A stretch of DNA of 6,527 nucleotides from Clostridiales bacterium (GTDB taxonomy: Bacteria > Bacillota > Clostridia > Lachnospirales > Lachnospiraceae): positions 1 through 6,527 of the forward strand of contig JAHZHG010000162.1 of NCBI GenBank assembly GCA_019420425.1, read 5' to 3'. Positions within the stretch are counted from its first letter, which is position 1, and every line of letters begins with the position of its first letter. Of the stretch, positions 1 through 5,639 are shown piece by piece. The notes below the pieces were generated by a model. That model saw nothing but the letters and a program-made list of their open reading frames with translations. It did no database searches and had not been told where the DNA came from. A program made the translations under genes and the position numbers.

Positions 1-284
1 TCCCAGCGTAATCTTTCAATCTCTTGAATCATAGCCCAAACCAGATCACTGTTACGATTTTGTTTACTATAGATATTCCCTTGAAAATGTTTTCCCAAAA
101 CTTTTTTCAGCTCTATATTTAAATCACTAATTTTCACCTTGTCTATCGGCATTTCTGAGTCTAGTAAAAAGGCAATTCTGCCTGTAACATCTCTGATAAT
201 CGTTATATCTTTCAATTCATCTTTATACTGCCATTTTTCAATACACTTTATTGCCGTTTGAATCGACTCATCAAAAGTTATCAT
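1..284 (-). CDS. Unrecognised protein downstream of HEPN-like gene (N-terminal part only)
   Basis: I do not recognise this protein. The visible part is the first 94 residues, beginning MITFDESIQTAIKCIEKW; the rest lies beyond the left edge. The frame is open throughout. The start is the ATG at 284-282, preceded by a good ribosome binding site (GGAGG on the minus strand, about 293-298) at 9 bases spacing. The start lies only 15 bases after the stop of the HEPN-like gene, so the two are almost certainly one operon. The visible part looks like a mixed alpha/beta fold: a helix (about 5-25), a probable strand with DITIIRDVTGRIAFLLD (26-42), then a charged helix (about 53-65). No signal peptide, membrane segment or cysteine cluster is visible. 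No nucleotidyltransferase GS-x-D-x-D motif, the usual partner of HEPN proteins, is seen in this portion. The coding region is about 33% G+C, unlike the genes from 969 on. That the gene is real is well supported; its function is unknown. Confidence 0.75.
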   Translation of the reverse strand, partial: MITFDESIQTAIKCIEKWQYKDELKDITIIRDVTGRIAFLLDSEMPIDKVKISDLNIELKKVLGKHFQGNIYSKQNRNSDLVWAMIQEIERLRW

Positions 285-299
285 CTATCTTTTCCTCCA

Positions 300-737
300 T
301 TAATACAACCTGCCATCTAATGCCATAGACACAATTTTTTGAATAAGTTGTTTCGCAAATTTTACCGTTTTCTGCATATCCTCACTTGTATATAAAATAT
401 CATCCCTGTACCGACGTGACGGATGATTTTCAAATAATTTTTCTGGAATTGTAAGCTGATCTAACATGGTTCCGGCACGGGCATCTAATATTTTCAAAGC
501 AGAAAAATATTGCTGAATGTCTGTCCAGTCTTTATCAATATCATGCCCCAGATTTATCTCTTTATTGCTGCAAAGTTGCTTATATAAGGTTTTCATGGCA
601 CATTCCGCTGAAAATGCATAATGGCACATACTGTTATCCCATCTATTTTGTTCATACAATATTTCGCCATCTACAAAATGGCGAACTGCTGCAACCGGGT
701 AATTATCATTATTATCCTGTGACATTCTTTTTCCCAT
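300..737 (-). CDS. HEPN-like domain protein
   Basis: A 145-residue, probably cytoplasmic, all-helical protein resembling the HEPN family. What is seen: a helix with HYAFSAECAMKTLYKQL (39-55), which fits the family's second helix (aQaaEkalKall pattern); a GHDIDKDW turn (64-71), fitting the conserved H-D/N-L after it; LDARAGTML (84-92); an RRYRDD segment (108-113), at the place of the family's RYPD; and a final helix TSEDMQKTVKFAKQLIQKIV (117-136). The Rx4-6H ribonuclease motif of toxic HEPN proteins is not evident, so RNase activity should not be assumed. HEPN proteins often act as toxins, RNA-cleaving defence effectors or nucleotide-binding partners in two-gene modules. The start at 737 is backed by an AAGGGG-type site about 11 bases upstream; Met5 (ATG at 725-723) is an alternative. 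It is the first gene of an operon with the gene below 284 and is AT-rich relative to the rest of the window. The family call rests on pattern memory and is moderate. Confidence 0.65.
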   Translation of the reverse strand: MGKRMSQDNNDNYPVAAVRHFVDGEILYEQNRWDNSMCHYAFSAECAMKTLYKQLCSNKEINLGHDIDKDWTDIQQYFSALKILDARAGTMLDQLTIPEKLFENHPSRRYRDDILYTSEDMQKTVKFAKQLIQKIVSMALDGRLY

Positions 738-778
738 ATTTAACGCTTCCCCTTCTGCTGAACTATTGTACTAAAGAT

Positions 779-807
779 ATAATAACATAGCAAATTTCTT
801 TCTGCAA
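779..807 (-). promoter_or_regulatory. Sigma-A type promoter for the HEPN-like operon
   Basis: On the minus strand, TTGCAG (-35, 807-802) is followed by a 17-base spacer and TATTAT (-10, 784-779). Each box matches the housekeeping consensus at four or five of six positions with ideal spacing. Transcription would start near 772, leaving a leader of about 35 bases before the ATG at 737. Confidence 0.6.
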
Positions 808-902
808 TCCTTATAAACCCACCGAATATTTCACAAAAACTCTAAAAATTTTTCTTGGTCAATTTTACCCTGTTTTTCTTCTGTTTACAAGTCCCGCCCG
901 CC

Positions 903-922
903 TCCCGGTTGCCAAGCCGGGA
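903..922. promoter_or_regulatory. Inverted repeat overlapping the -35 box (possible operator)
   Basis: TCCCGG (903-908) and CCGGGA (917-922) form a perfect 6-bp inverted repeat around the 8-base centre TTGCCAAG, which contains the -35 box of the DUF2284 promoter. A repressor bound here would block RNA polymerase, so this could be an operator. It could also be a chance GC-rich palindrome or a weak terminator stem. No known operator is recognised. Confidence 0.35.
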
Positions 923-937
923 AATATCCTCTATAAT
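909..937 (+). promoter_or_regulatory. Near-consensus sigma-A promoter for the DUF2284 gene
   Basis: TTGCCA (909-914), a 17-base spacer and a perfect TATAAT (932-937). Transcription would begin near 944, giving a leader of only about 25 bases that carries the ribosome binding site. The promoter lies after the TTG codon at 855, which argues against the longer reading of the gene. Confidence 0.75.
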
Positions 938-955
938 CCCAATATACCCTGACAT

Positions 956-962
956 AAGGAGG
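956..962 (+). promoter_or_regulatory. Ribosome binding site that fixes the DUF2284 start
   Basis: AAGGAGG, a full match to the anti-Shine-Dalgarno core, sits 6 bases before the ATG at 969. It decides between this start and a 38-codon upstream extension in the same frame. Confidence 0.85.
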
Positions 963-968
963 CTGCCC

Positions 969-1523
969 ATGTATACTACTTCCGTTTATGAAGCATCCAT
1001 TGCTGTACCCGAATACCTGGAGCGTTTTGTGGATGTTCCCACCTTTCGCGAAGCCTGCCGCGCATGTCCGAACTACAACCGCATCTGGTCCTGCCCGGAG
1101 TATGATTTTGACGTGCTGCAATACTGGAACCGCTATCGTATGCTTCAGCTTACTGCGGTAAAAATTGTTTTTGATGCGGACGTTTCCGCTAAGGCCTATT
1201 CTCCCCAGGAGCTGCAGGCGCTTCTGGACCGGGTCCTTCCTGTGGAAAAGCAAAAGCTCAGCGATCAGCTGAGCAAGCGAGAAAAGCAGGTTCCCGGCAG
1301 TATAAGCCTCTCCGCCGGCAGCTGCACCCTCTGCCGGGACGGCTGCACAAAGCCCCAGGGAGTTCCCTGCCGTTTTCCGGATCGGATGCGGTACTCGATT
1401 GAGTCTCTGGGCGGGAACGTGGGGCTGACGATCGAAAAGCTGATGGGGATACAGCTGGAATGGATGGAGGAAGGACGGCTGCCCCATCATTTTGTGCTGG
1501 TGAGCGGGCTTTTGATTCCGTAG
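969..1523 (+). CDS. DUF2284 family predicted metal-binding protein
   Basis: A 184-residue, probably cytoplasmic protein of the DUF2284 family (cysteine-rich, predicted metal-binding; biochemical role unknown). The family signature is clear. The N-terminal cluster is CRACPNYNRIWSCPEYDFD, with C30, C33 and C42. A second cluster in GSCTLCRDGCTKPQGVPC has C119, C122, C126 and C134. It is followed by PDRMRYSIESLGGNVGLT (137-154), typical of the family's C-terminal half. Seven cysteines in two groups fit an iron-sulfur or zinc site, but the metal is inference. There is no signal peptide or membrane segment. The ATG start is chosen because AAGGAGG precedes it and a near-consensus promoter lies just upstream. 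The gene appears monocistronic: it is divergent from the HEPN-like operon and convergent with ftsH, with a shared terminator 120 bases downstream. The length is normal for the family and no catalytic function is assigned. Confidence 0.88.
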   Translation: MYTTSVYEASIAVPEYLERFVDVPTFREACRACPNYNRIWSCPEYDFDVLQYWNRYRMLQLTAVKIVFDADVSAKAYSPQELQALLDRVLPVEKQKLSDQLSKREKQVPGSISLSAGSCTLCRDGCTKPQGVPCRFPDRMRYSIESLGGNVGLTIEKLMGIQLEWMEEGRLPHHFVLVSGLLIP

Positions 1524-1535
1524 CGCCCGAGTCTG

Positions 1536-1592
1536 ATTTGCTTCCCGTGCGACGGCAGCCCCCCCAATTTGCTTCCCGGGCGACGGCAGCCC
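1536..1592. repeat. Two 26-base near-identical direct repeats, 31-base period
   Basis: The segments 1536-1561 and 1567-1592 (both starting ATTTGCTTCCCG and ending GACGGCAGCCC) differ at one base, T1548 versus G1579. A third truncated echo (ATTTGCT) starts at 1595. They lie immediately after the DUF2284 stop codon in non-coding DNA. The origin may be a small tandem duplication. Confidence 0.75.
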
Positions 1593-1634
1593 TCATTTGC
1601 TGTGTCCTGCAGAGTATCCGCTGCCGCCCGGGAA
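1573..1634. repeat. Imperfect inverted repeat involving the second repeat unit
   Basis: The left arm 1573-1590 (TTCCCGGGCGACGGCAGC) pairs with the right arm 1620-1634 (GCTGCCGCCCGGGAA), apart from extra bases in the left arm around 1582-1584. The loop is about 29 bases. The RNA from either strand would form a very GC-rich stem. There is no T-run directly after the right arm, so it is not a classical terminator; it may be a folded 3' end that protects the DUF2284 mRNA or assists termination. Confidence 0.55.
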
Positions 1635-1645
1635 AACAATTGCAT

Positions 1646-1694
1646 AAAAAAGGAAGCCGGCGCCACAGTTGCTCTGTGTGACAGCTTCCTTTTT
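1646..1694. terminator. Bidirectional terminator between DUF2284 gene and ftsH
   Basis: AAAAAAGGAAGC (1646-1657) and GCTTCCTTTTT (1684-1694) are complementary arms, with an inner CACAG/CTGTG stem (1664-1668 and 1674-1678) in the loop. Read on the plus strand it ends with five T after the stem, serving the DUF2284 transcript; on the minus strand it ends with six T, serving ftsH, whose stop codon ends at 1698. The placement between two convergent genes supports the call. Confidence 0.85.
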
Positions 1695-1697
1695 CCC

Positions 1698-3701
1698 TTA
1701 TTCTATATCTGTGTCTGCCGATGCAGGCTCTTCCCTGACCTCTCCTGGGCATTCAGCAGTATCCTTTTCCGCCTCCGGCTGCACCTCTTTCATGCCGATC
1801 CGGCCGCTTTCCTGTGCCTCCCCGCTTTCGGGCTGTTTACGTACCCGATGGAAGATTTCCATGAATTCCGCACCGGTGATCGTCTCTTTTTCAATCAGAA
1901 ATTCGGCGATTTGATCCAGCGCGTCGCGGTTTTCGGAAAGGAGCTTCATCGCCTGGGCATAGGACTCTTTCAGGACTTTCATCACTTCATTATCCACTTC
2001 CGCCGCAGTCACGTCGGAGCAGTTCAGCACCGTCCGTCCGTCCAGGTACTGGTTGGCCGCTGATTCCAGGCCCATCAGTCCGAATTTCTCTGACATACCG
2101 TACTGGGTAATCATGGCTCTGGCCAGCTTGGTGGCCTTTTCGATATCGTTGGCTGCACCGGTGGTCACGGTGTCAAACACCAGCTCCTCCGCTGCACGGC
2201 CCGCCACAAATTCCACCAGCATTGCGCGGATCTCTTTTTCGGTGTTCAGGTATTTTTCCTCTTCCGGCACGTTCATGACGTAACCGAGAGCGCCCATCGT
2301 GCGCGGCACAATCGTGATCTTCTGTACCGGTTCCGAATCCTTCTGCAGCGCGCTGACCAACGCATGGCCCACCTCATGATAAGAAACAATCCTGCGCTCT
2401 TCCTTGCTGAGAACCCGGTCTTTCTTTTCCTTGCCGACCAGAACCACCTCCACGGCCTCAAACAGATCCTTCTGGGAGACCATCTTTCTGCCCTTCTTGA
2501 CCGCCAGTATGGCCGCCTCATTAATCATATTCGCCAGGTCAGAACCCACGGCTCCCGACGTCGCCAGCGCGATGGCCTCCAGATCCACCGTCTCGTCCAT
2601 ATGCACATCCTTGGCATGCACCTTCAGGACATCCACACGCCCCTTCAGGTCAGGCTTATCTACGATAACCCGGCGGTCAAAACGGCCGGGACGCAGCAGG
2701 GCCGGATCCAGAACCTCCGGACGGTTGGTCGCTGCCAGAATCAGCAGCCCCTTGGAGGTATCAAAACCGTCCATCTCCGCCAGCAGCTGGTTCAGAGTCT
2801 GCTCACGCTCGTCGTTCCCGCCGCTGAACCGGGTGTCACGGCTCTTTCCGATGGCATCGATCTCGTCGATAAAAATAATGCACGGCGCATTTTTCTTTGC
2901 TTCTTCAAACAGATCGCGGACACGGGATGCACCCACGCCGACGAACATTTCCACAAAATCCGAGCCGGAAAGGGAGAAGAACGGGCATTTCGCCTCTCCT
3001 GCCACAGCCTTGGCCAGCAGGGTCTTACCGGTTCCCGGAGGGCCCACAAGCAGCGCGCCCTTAGGCAGCTTTGCGCCGATCGTCGTGTACTTTCCCGGAT
3101 TTTCCAGGAAATCTACAACCTCCTGGAGGGACTCCTTTGCCTCATCCTGACCTGCCACATCCTTAAAGGTGATTCCCGTCTCCTTCTGGACATATACCTT
3201 GGCCTTGCTCTTGCCTACGCCCATCATTCCGCCGCCCTTAGACATCTTGCGGAACAGAAAGCCCATCAGAATCCAGATCAGGATCAGCGGAGCAAAGGAA
3301 AGCAGGATATTCAGAATCAGGTTCGATGTGGTATCCGGGATATCCTTTTTGAAGGAAACACCCGCCGCATTCAGCCGTTCCACCAGATAGGGGTCGCTCA
3401 TCAGTCCCGTATAATAGGTCACCGAATTTTGTCCAAATGAATACTTGCTCTTCAGGGTAATCTCAATTTCGTTACTGGTGATCCGCACGGACTGTATCTG
3501 ATCCTTTTCCAGCATCTCCAGGAACTGGTTATACGTGATCTCCTGCCGGGTAGTGTCGGATACCATATTGTTGAATACCCCCATCACGATAAGCGTGACC
3601 AGAGTGACAATCAGAAAAATCATGACTGTGGAATGATTTTTCTTCGGGCCGCCCTGTCCCCCTCCTCCCGGCTGGTTGTTTCTCTGTTGGTTATTATCCA
3701 T
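1698..3701 (-). CDS. ftsH: ATP-dependent zinc metalloprotease FtsH
   Basis: Membrane-anchored AAA+ protease that extracts and degrades misfolded membrane proteins and selected regulators as a hexamer on the cytoplasmic face. The 667 residues show, in order: a glycine/glutamine-rich N-terminus (1-20); first membrane segment about 25-43; extracytoplasmic domain about 44-125; second membrane segment about 127-150; Walker A GPPGTGKT (220-227); pore loop FVGVG (253-257); Walker B IIFIDEID (275-282); second region of homology with ATNRPEVLDPALLRPGRFDRR (324-344) and arginine fingers R337 and R340; zinc motif HEVGH (442-446) with catalytic E443; and the third zinc ligand D519 in TTGAANDIEKAT. The tail from about 622 is hydrophilic and acidic, without obvious structure. 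All catalytic residues are present and the length is normal. The start is the ATG at 3701-3699 with GAGGAGG 6 bases upstream. It is monocistronic and divergent from pyrG. The HEVGH variant of the common HEAGH occurs in other clostridial FtsH proteins. Confidence 0.98.
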   Translation of the reverse strand: MDNNQQRNNQPGGGGQGGPKKNHSTVMIFLIVTLVTLIVMGVFNNMVSDTTRQEITYNQFLEMLEKDQIQSVRITSNEIEITLKSKYSFGQNSVTYYTGLMSDPYLVERLNAAGVSFKKDIPDTTSNLILNILLSFAPLILIWILMGFLFRKMSKGGGMMGVGKSKAKVYVQKETGITFKDVAGQDEAKESLQEVVDFLENPGKYTTIGAKLPKGALLVGPPGTGKTLLAKAVAGEAKCPFFSLSGSDFVEMFVGVGASRVRDLFEEAKKNAPCIIFIDEIDAIGKSRDTRFSGGNDEREQTLNQLLAEMDGFDTSKGLLILAATNRPEVLDPALLRPGRFDRRVIVDKPDLKGRVDVLKVHAKDVHMDETVDLEAIALATSGAVGSDLANMINEAAILAVKKGRKMVSQKDLFEAVEVVLVGKEKKDRVLSKEERRIVSYHEVGHALVSALQKDSEPVQKITIVPRTMGALGYVMNVPEEEKYLNTEKEIRAMLVEFVAGRAAEELVFDTVTTGAANDIEKATKLARAMITQYGMSEKFGLMGLESAANQYLDGRTVLNCSDVTAAEVDNEVMKVLKESYAQAMKLLSENRDALDQIAEFLIEKETITGAEFMEIFHRVRKQPESGEAQESGRIGMKEVQPEAEKDTAECPGEVREEPASADTDIE

Positions 3702-3761
3702 CTATTTCCTCCTCGTGTGTTATCAATGGAATAAATAGCCCAGTTTTAGCTATACTTCCTT

Positions 3762-3790
3762 ATTATAAATACATCAATCCCATAAATCAA
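3762..3790 (-). promoter_or_regulatory. Sigma-A promoter for ftsH
   Basis: On the minus strand, TTGATT (3790-3785), a 17-base spacer and a perfect TATAAT (3767-3762). Transcription would start near 3755, giving a leader of about 54 bases. The leader begins with a small hairpin (ATAGC at 3753-3749, GCTAT at 3739-3735). No heat-shock CIRCE element (TTAGCACTC-N9-GAGTGCTAA) is present, so the promoter appears to be a housekeeping one. Confidence 0.7.
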
Positions 3791-3846
3791 TAACCGAAAT
3801 ATTAATGTTTTCTAAATTAGAGATAGATTTCTGGAACTTTTGGTTG

Positions 3847-3852
3847 TATAAT
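3847..3852 (+). promoter_or_regulatory. Probable -10 box of the pyrG promoter
   Basis: A perfect TATAAT, 43 bases before the pyrG ATG. The matching -35 region (about 3823-3829) has no good match to TTGACA, so strength would depend on an activator or flanking bases. Transcription would start near 3859, leaving a leader of about 36 bases that contains only the ribosome binding site GAGGAGG (3881-3887). Confidence 0.5.
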
Positions 3853-3894
3853 AGGATAATTATTGGAATCAACGCATCATGAGGAGGAACTTCT

Positions 3895-5511
3895 ATGCCA
3901 GTTAAATACGTATTTGTTACCGGCGGCGTTGTCTCGGGCCTGGGCAAGGGGATCACGGCTGCTTCCCTCGGGCGGCTTCTGAAGGCGCGCGGCTACAAAG
4001 TTACCATGCAGAAATTTGATCCTTATATTAATATCGACCCGGGCACAATGAACCCCATCCAGCACGGCGAAGTCTTTGTCACCGACGACGGCGTGGAAAC
4101 GGACCTGGATCTCGGACACTATGAGCGGTTCATCGACGAATGCCTGGACAAAAATTCAAACGTAACCACCGGTAAGATTTACTGGTCTGTCCTGCACAAA
4201 GAACGCCGCGGAGATTTCGGCGGCGGCACCGTACAGGTTATCCCCCACATCACCAACGAAATCAAAGGCCGTTTCTACCGCAATTTTACCGCGAAGGACA
4301 CCCGTATCGCGATTATTGAAGTCGGCGGCACCGTTGGCGATATCGAAAGCCAGCCTTTCTTGGAGTCTATCCGCCAGTTCCAGCATGAGGTCGGACACGA
4401 AAACGCCATTCTTATTCACGTTACCCTTATCCCCTACCTGAAGGCTTCAGGCGAAATGAAAACCAAGCCTACTCAGGCCAGCGTTAAAGAGCTTCAGGGA
4501 ATGGGTATCCAGCCGGACATCATTGTCTGCCGCTCCGAGCACCCGCTGGGCCAGCAGATTAAGGACAAAATCGCCCTGTTCTGCAACGTGCCCAACAATC
4601 ACGTACTGCAGAATCTGGATGTGGACTATCTGTATGAAGCCCCCCTTGCCATGGAGGCGGAAAACCTGGCCCAGGTGGCCTGTGAGTGCCTTCAGCTGGA
4701 CTGCCCCGAGCCGGATCTGACGGATTGGAAATGCATGGTAGAAAACCTGCGCCATCCCACCCGGGAGGTGACCGTTGCCCTGGTCGGAAAATACACCCAG
4801 CTCCACGATGCCTATATCAGCGTAGTCGAAGCCCTGAAGCACGGCGGCATCAATGAAAAGGCGACCGTCCATATCAAGTGGGTAGATTCTGAGCTGGTAA
4901 ATGATGCGAATGTAGAAGAAATCCTTGGGGATGTCAGCGGAATACTGGTACCCGGCGGTTTCGGCGACCGCGGCATCGAGGGTATGATCACCTCCATCCA
5001 GTATGCCCGGGAGCGGCGCATTCCATACCTCGGGCTCTGTCTGGGTATGCAGCTTTCCATCGTAGAATATGCCAGACATGTGGTTGGCTTCCACGATGCC
5101 CACAGCATCGAGCTGGATCCCCAGACCACCCATCCGGTGATTGCACTGATGCCGGATCAGAACGGCGTAGAGGATATCGGAGGCACACTGCGGCTCGGCT
5201 CCTACCCCTGTATCCTGGACAAGTCCACCAGGGCTTATCAGCTGTACGGCAGTGAAGAAATCCACGAGCGCCACCGTCACCGCTATGAGGTCAACAACGA
5301 TTTCCGCAAGGCCCTTACGGAAAAGGGAATGGTTCTCTCCGGACTGTCCCCCGACGGCAGAATCGTAGAGATGGTGGAACTGCCTGATCATCCGTTCTTT
5401 ATCGGAACCCAGGCTCATCCGGAGTTCAAGTCCAGACCGAACCGGCCCCACCCGCTGTTCAGAGGATTTGTCGCCGCATCGCTGAATTATGCGGCTGAAA
5501 ACGAAAAATAG
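3895..5511 (+). CDS. pyrG: CTP synthase (glutamine-hydrolysing)
   Basis: Makes CTP from UTP, ATP and glutamine, the last step of de novo pyrimidine nucleotide synthesis, in the cytoplasm as a tetramer. The 538 residues are full length. The N-terminal amidoligase domain (about 1-270) has the P-loop GGVVSGLGKG (10-19), the magnesium-binding D72 and E142, and the conserved EVGGTVGDIESQPF stretch (142-155). A linker (about 271-290) leads to the class I glutamine amidotransferase domain (about 291-535). This has GGFGDRG (354-360) for the oxyanion region, the nucleophile C382 in GLCLGMQ (380-386), and the triad partners H508 and E510 in AHPEF. All residues needed for both half-reactions are present. 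The start at 3895 is supported by GAGGAGG 7 bases upstream and by the MPVKYVFVTGG opening typical of the family. It is divergent from ftsH and followed by nagB on the same strand after 128 bases. No clear terminator follows the stop, so read-through into nagB is possible. Confidence 0.98.
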   Translation: MPVKYVFVTGGVVSGLGKGITAASLGRLLKARGYKVTMQKFDPYINIDPGTMNPIQHGEVFVTDDGVETDLDLGHYERFIDECLDKNSNVTTGKIYWSVLHKERRGDFGGGTVQVIPHITNEIKGRFYRNFTAKDTRIAIIEVGGTVGDIESQPFLESIRQFQHEVGHENAILIHVTLIPYLKASGEMKTKPTQASVKELQGMGIQPDIIVCRSEHPLGQQIKDKIALFCNVPNNHVLQNLDVDYLYEAPLAMEAENLAQVACECLQLDCPEPDLTDWKCMVENLRHPTREVTVALVGKYTQLHDAYISVVEALKHGGINEKATVHIKWVDSELVNDANVEEILGDVSGILVPGGFGDRGIEGMITSIQYARERRIPYLGLCLGMQLSIVEYARHVVGFHDAHSIELDPQTTHPVIALMPDQNGVEDIGGTLRLGSYPCILDKSTRAYQLYGSEEIHERHRHRYEVNNDFRKALTEKGMVLSGLSPDGRIVEMVELPDHPFFIGTQAHPEFKSRPNRPHPLFRGFVAASLNYAAENEK

Positions 5512-5545
5512 TACAAATGTATCCAAAAATCGGCTGAAAATCACC

Positions 5546-5573
5546 TTGCATTTTTTGCAATATACGGTAAACT
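5546..5573 (+). promoter_or_regulatory. Possible weak promoter upstream of nagB
   Basis: TTGCAT (5546-5551), a 16-base spacer and TAAACT (5568-5573, four of six matches). A small inverted repeat, TTGCA-TTTTT-TGCAA (5546-5560), covers the -35 box and could be an operator or chance. The gap from 5512 to 5639 holds no gene and no convincing intrinsic terminator, so nagB may use this promoter, read-through from pyrG, or both. Confidence 0.35.
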
Positions 5574-5609
5574 TAAAGTATCACCTGTCCATAAAGCAGG
5601 CTTCCTGTT

Positions 5610-5619
5610 TTCCCGGGAA
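5610..5619. repeat. 10-bp perfect palindrome in the nagB leader
   Basis: TTCCCGGGAA lies just before the ribosome binding site. Together with CTTCC at 5601-5605 pairing to GGAAG at 5616-5620, it could fold in the leader mRNA close to the site GGGGA (5626-5630). It might be a protein binding site or a translation-modulating hairpin; no known regulator site is recognised. Confidence 0.4.
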
Positions 5620-5639
5620 GAGAAAGGGGATTAAGACTG

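Noticed and set aside
274..300. Tiny frame starting at the ATG overlapping the HEPN-like stop codon
   Set aside because: It ends after nine codons, and its GGAGG instead serves the ATG at 284.
855..968. In-frame upstream extension of the DUF2284 gene from a TTG codon
   Set aside because: It has no ribosome binding site, overlaps the promoter at 909-937, and its residues do not resemble the family; the ATG at 969 has AAGGAGG.
1536..1634. CRISPR array
   Set aside because: The copies are separated by 5 bases rather than spacer-length unique DNA, with only two full copies.
2364..3440. Long open frame (358 codons) on the plus strand opposite ftsH
   Set aside because: It lies wholly antisense to a certain gene, arises from GC-biased third positions, and its product resembles no protein.
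4447..5544. Long open frame (365 codons) on the minus strand opposite pyrG
   Set aside because: Antisense shadow of a complete conserved gene, with no ribosome binding site seen and no recognisable product.
5535..5550. Possible catabolite-control (cre) site upstream of nagB
   Set aside because: The TGAAAA...TTGCA resemblance lacks the central CG of the cre consensus and has the wrong length.
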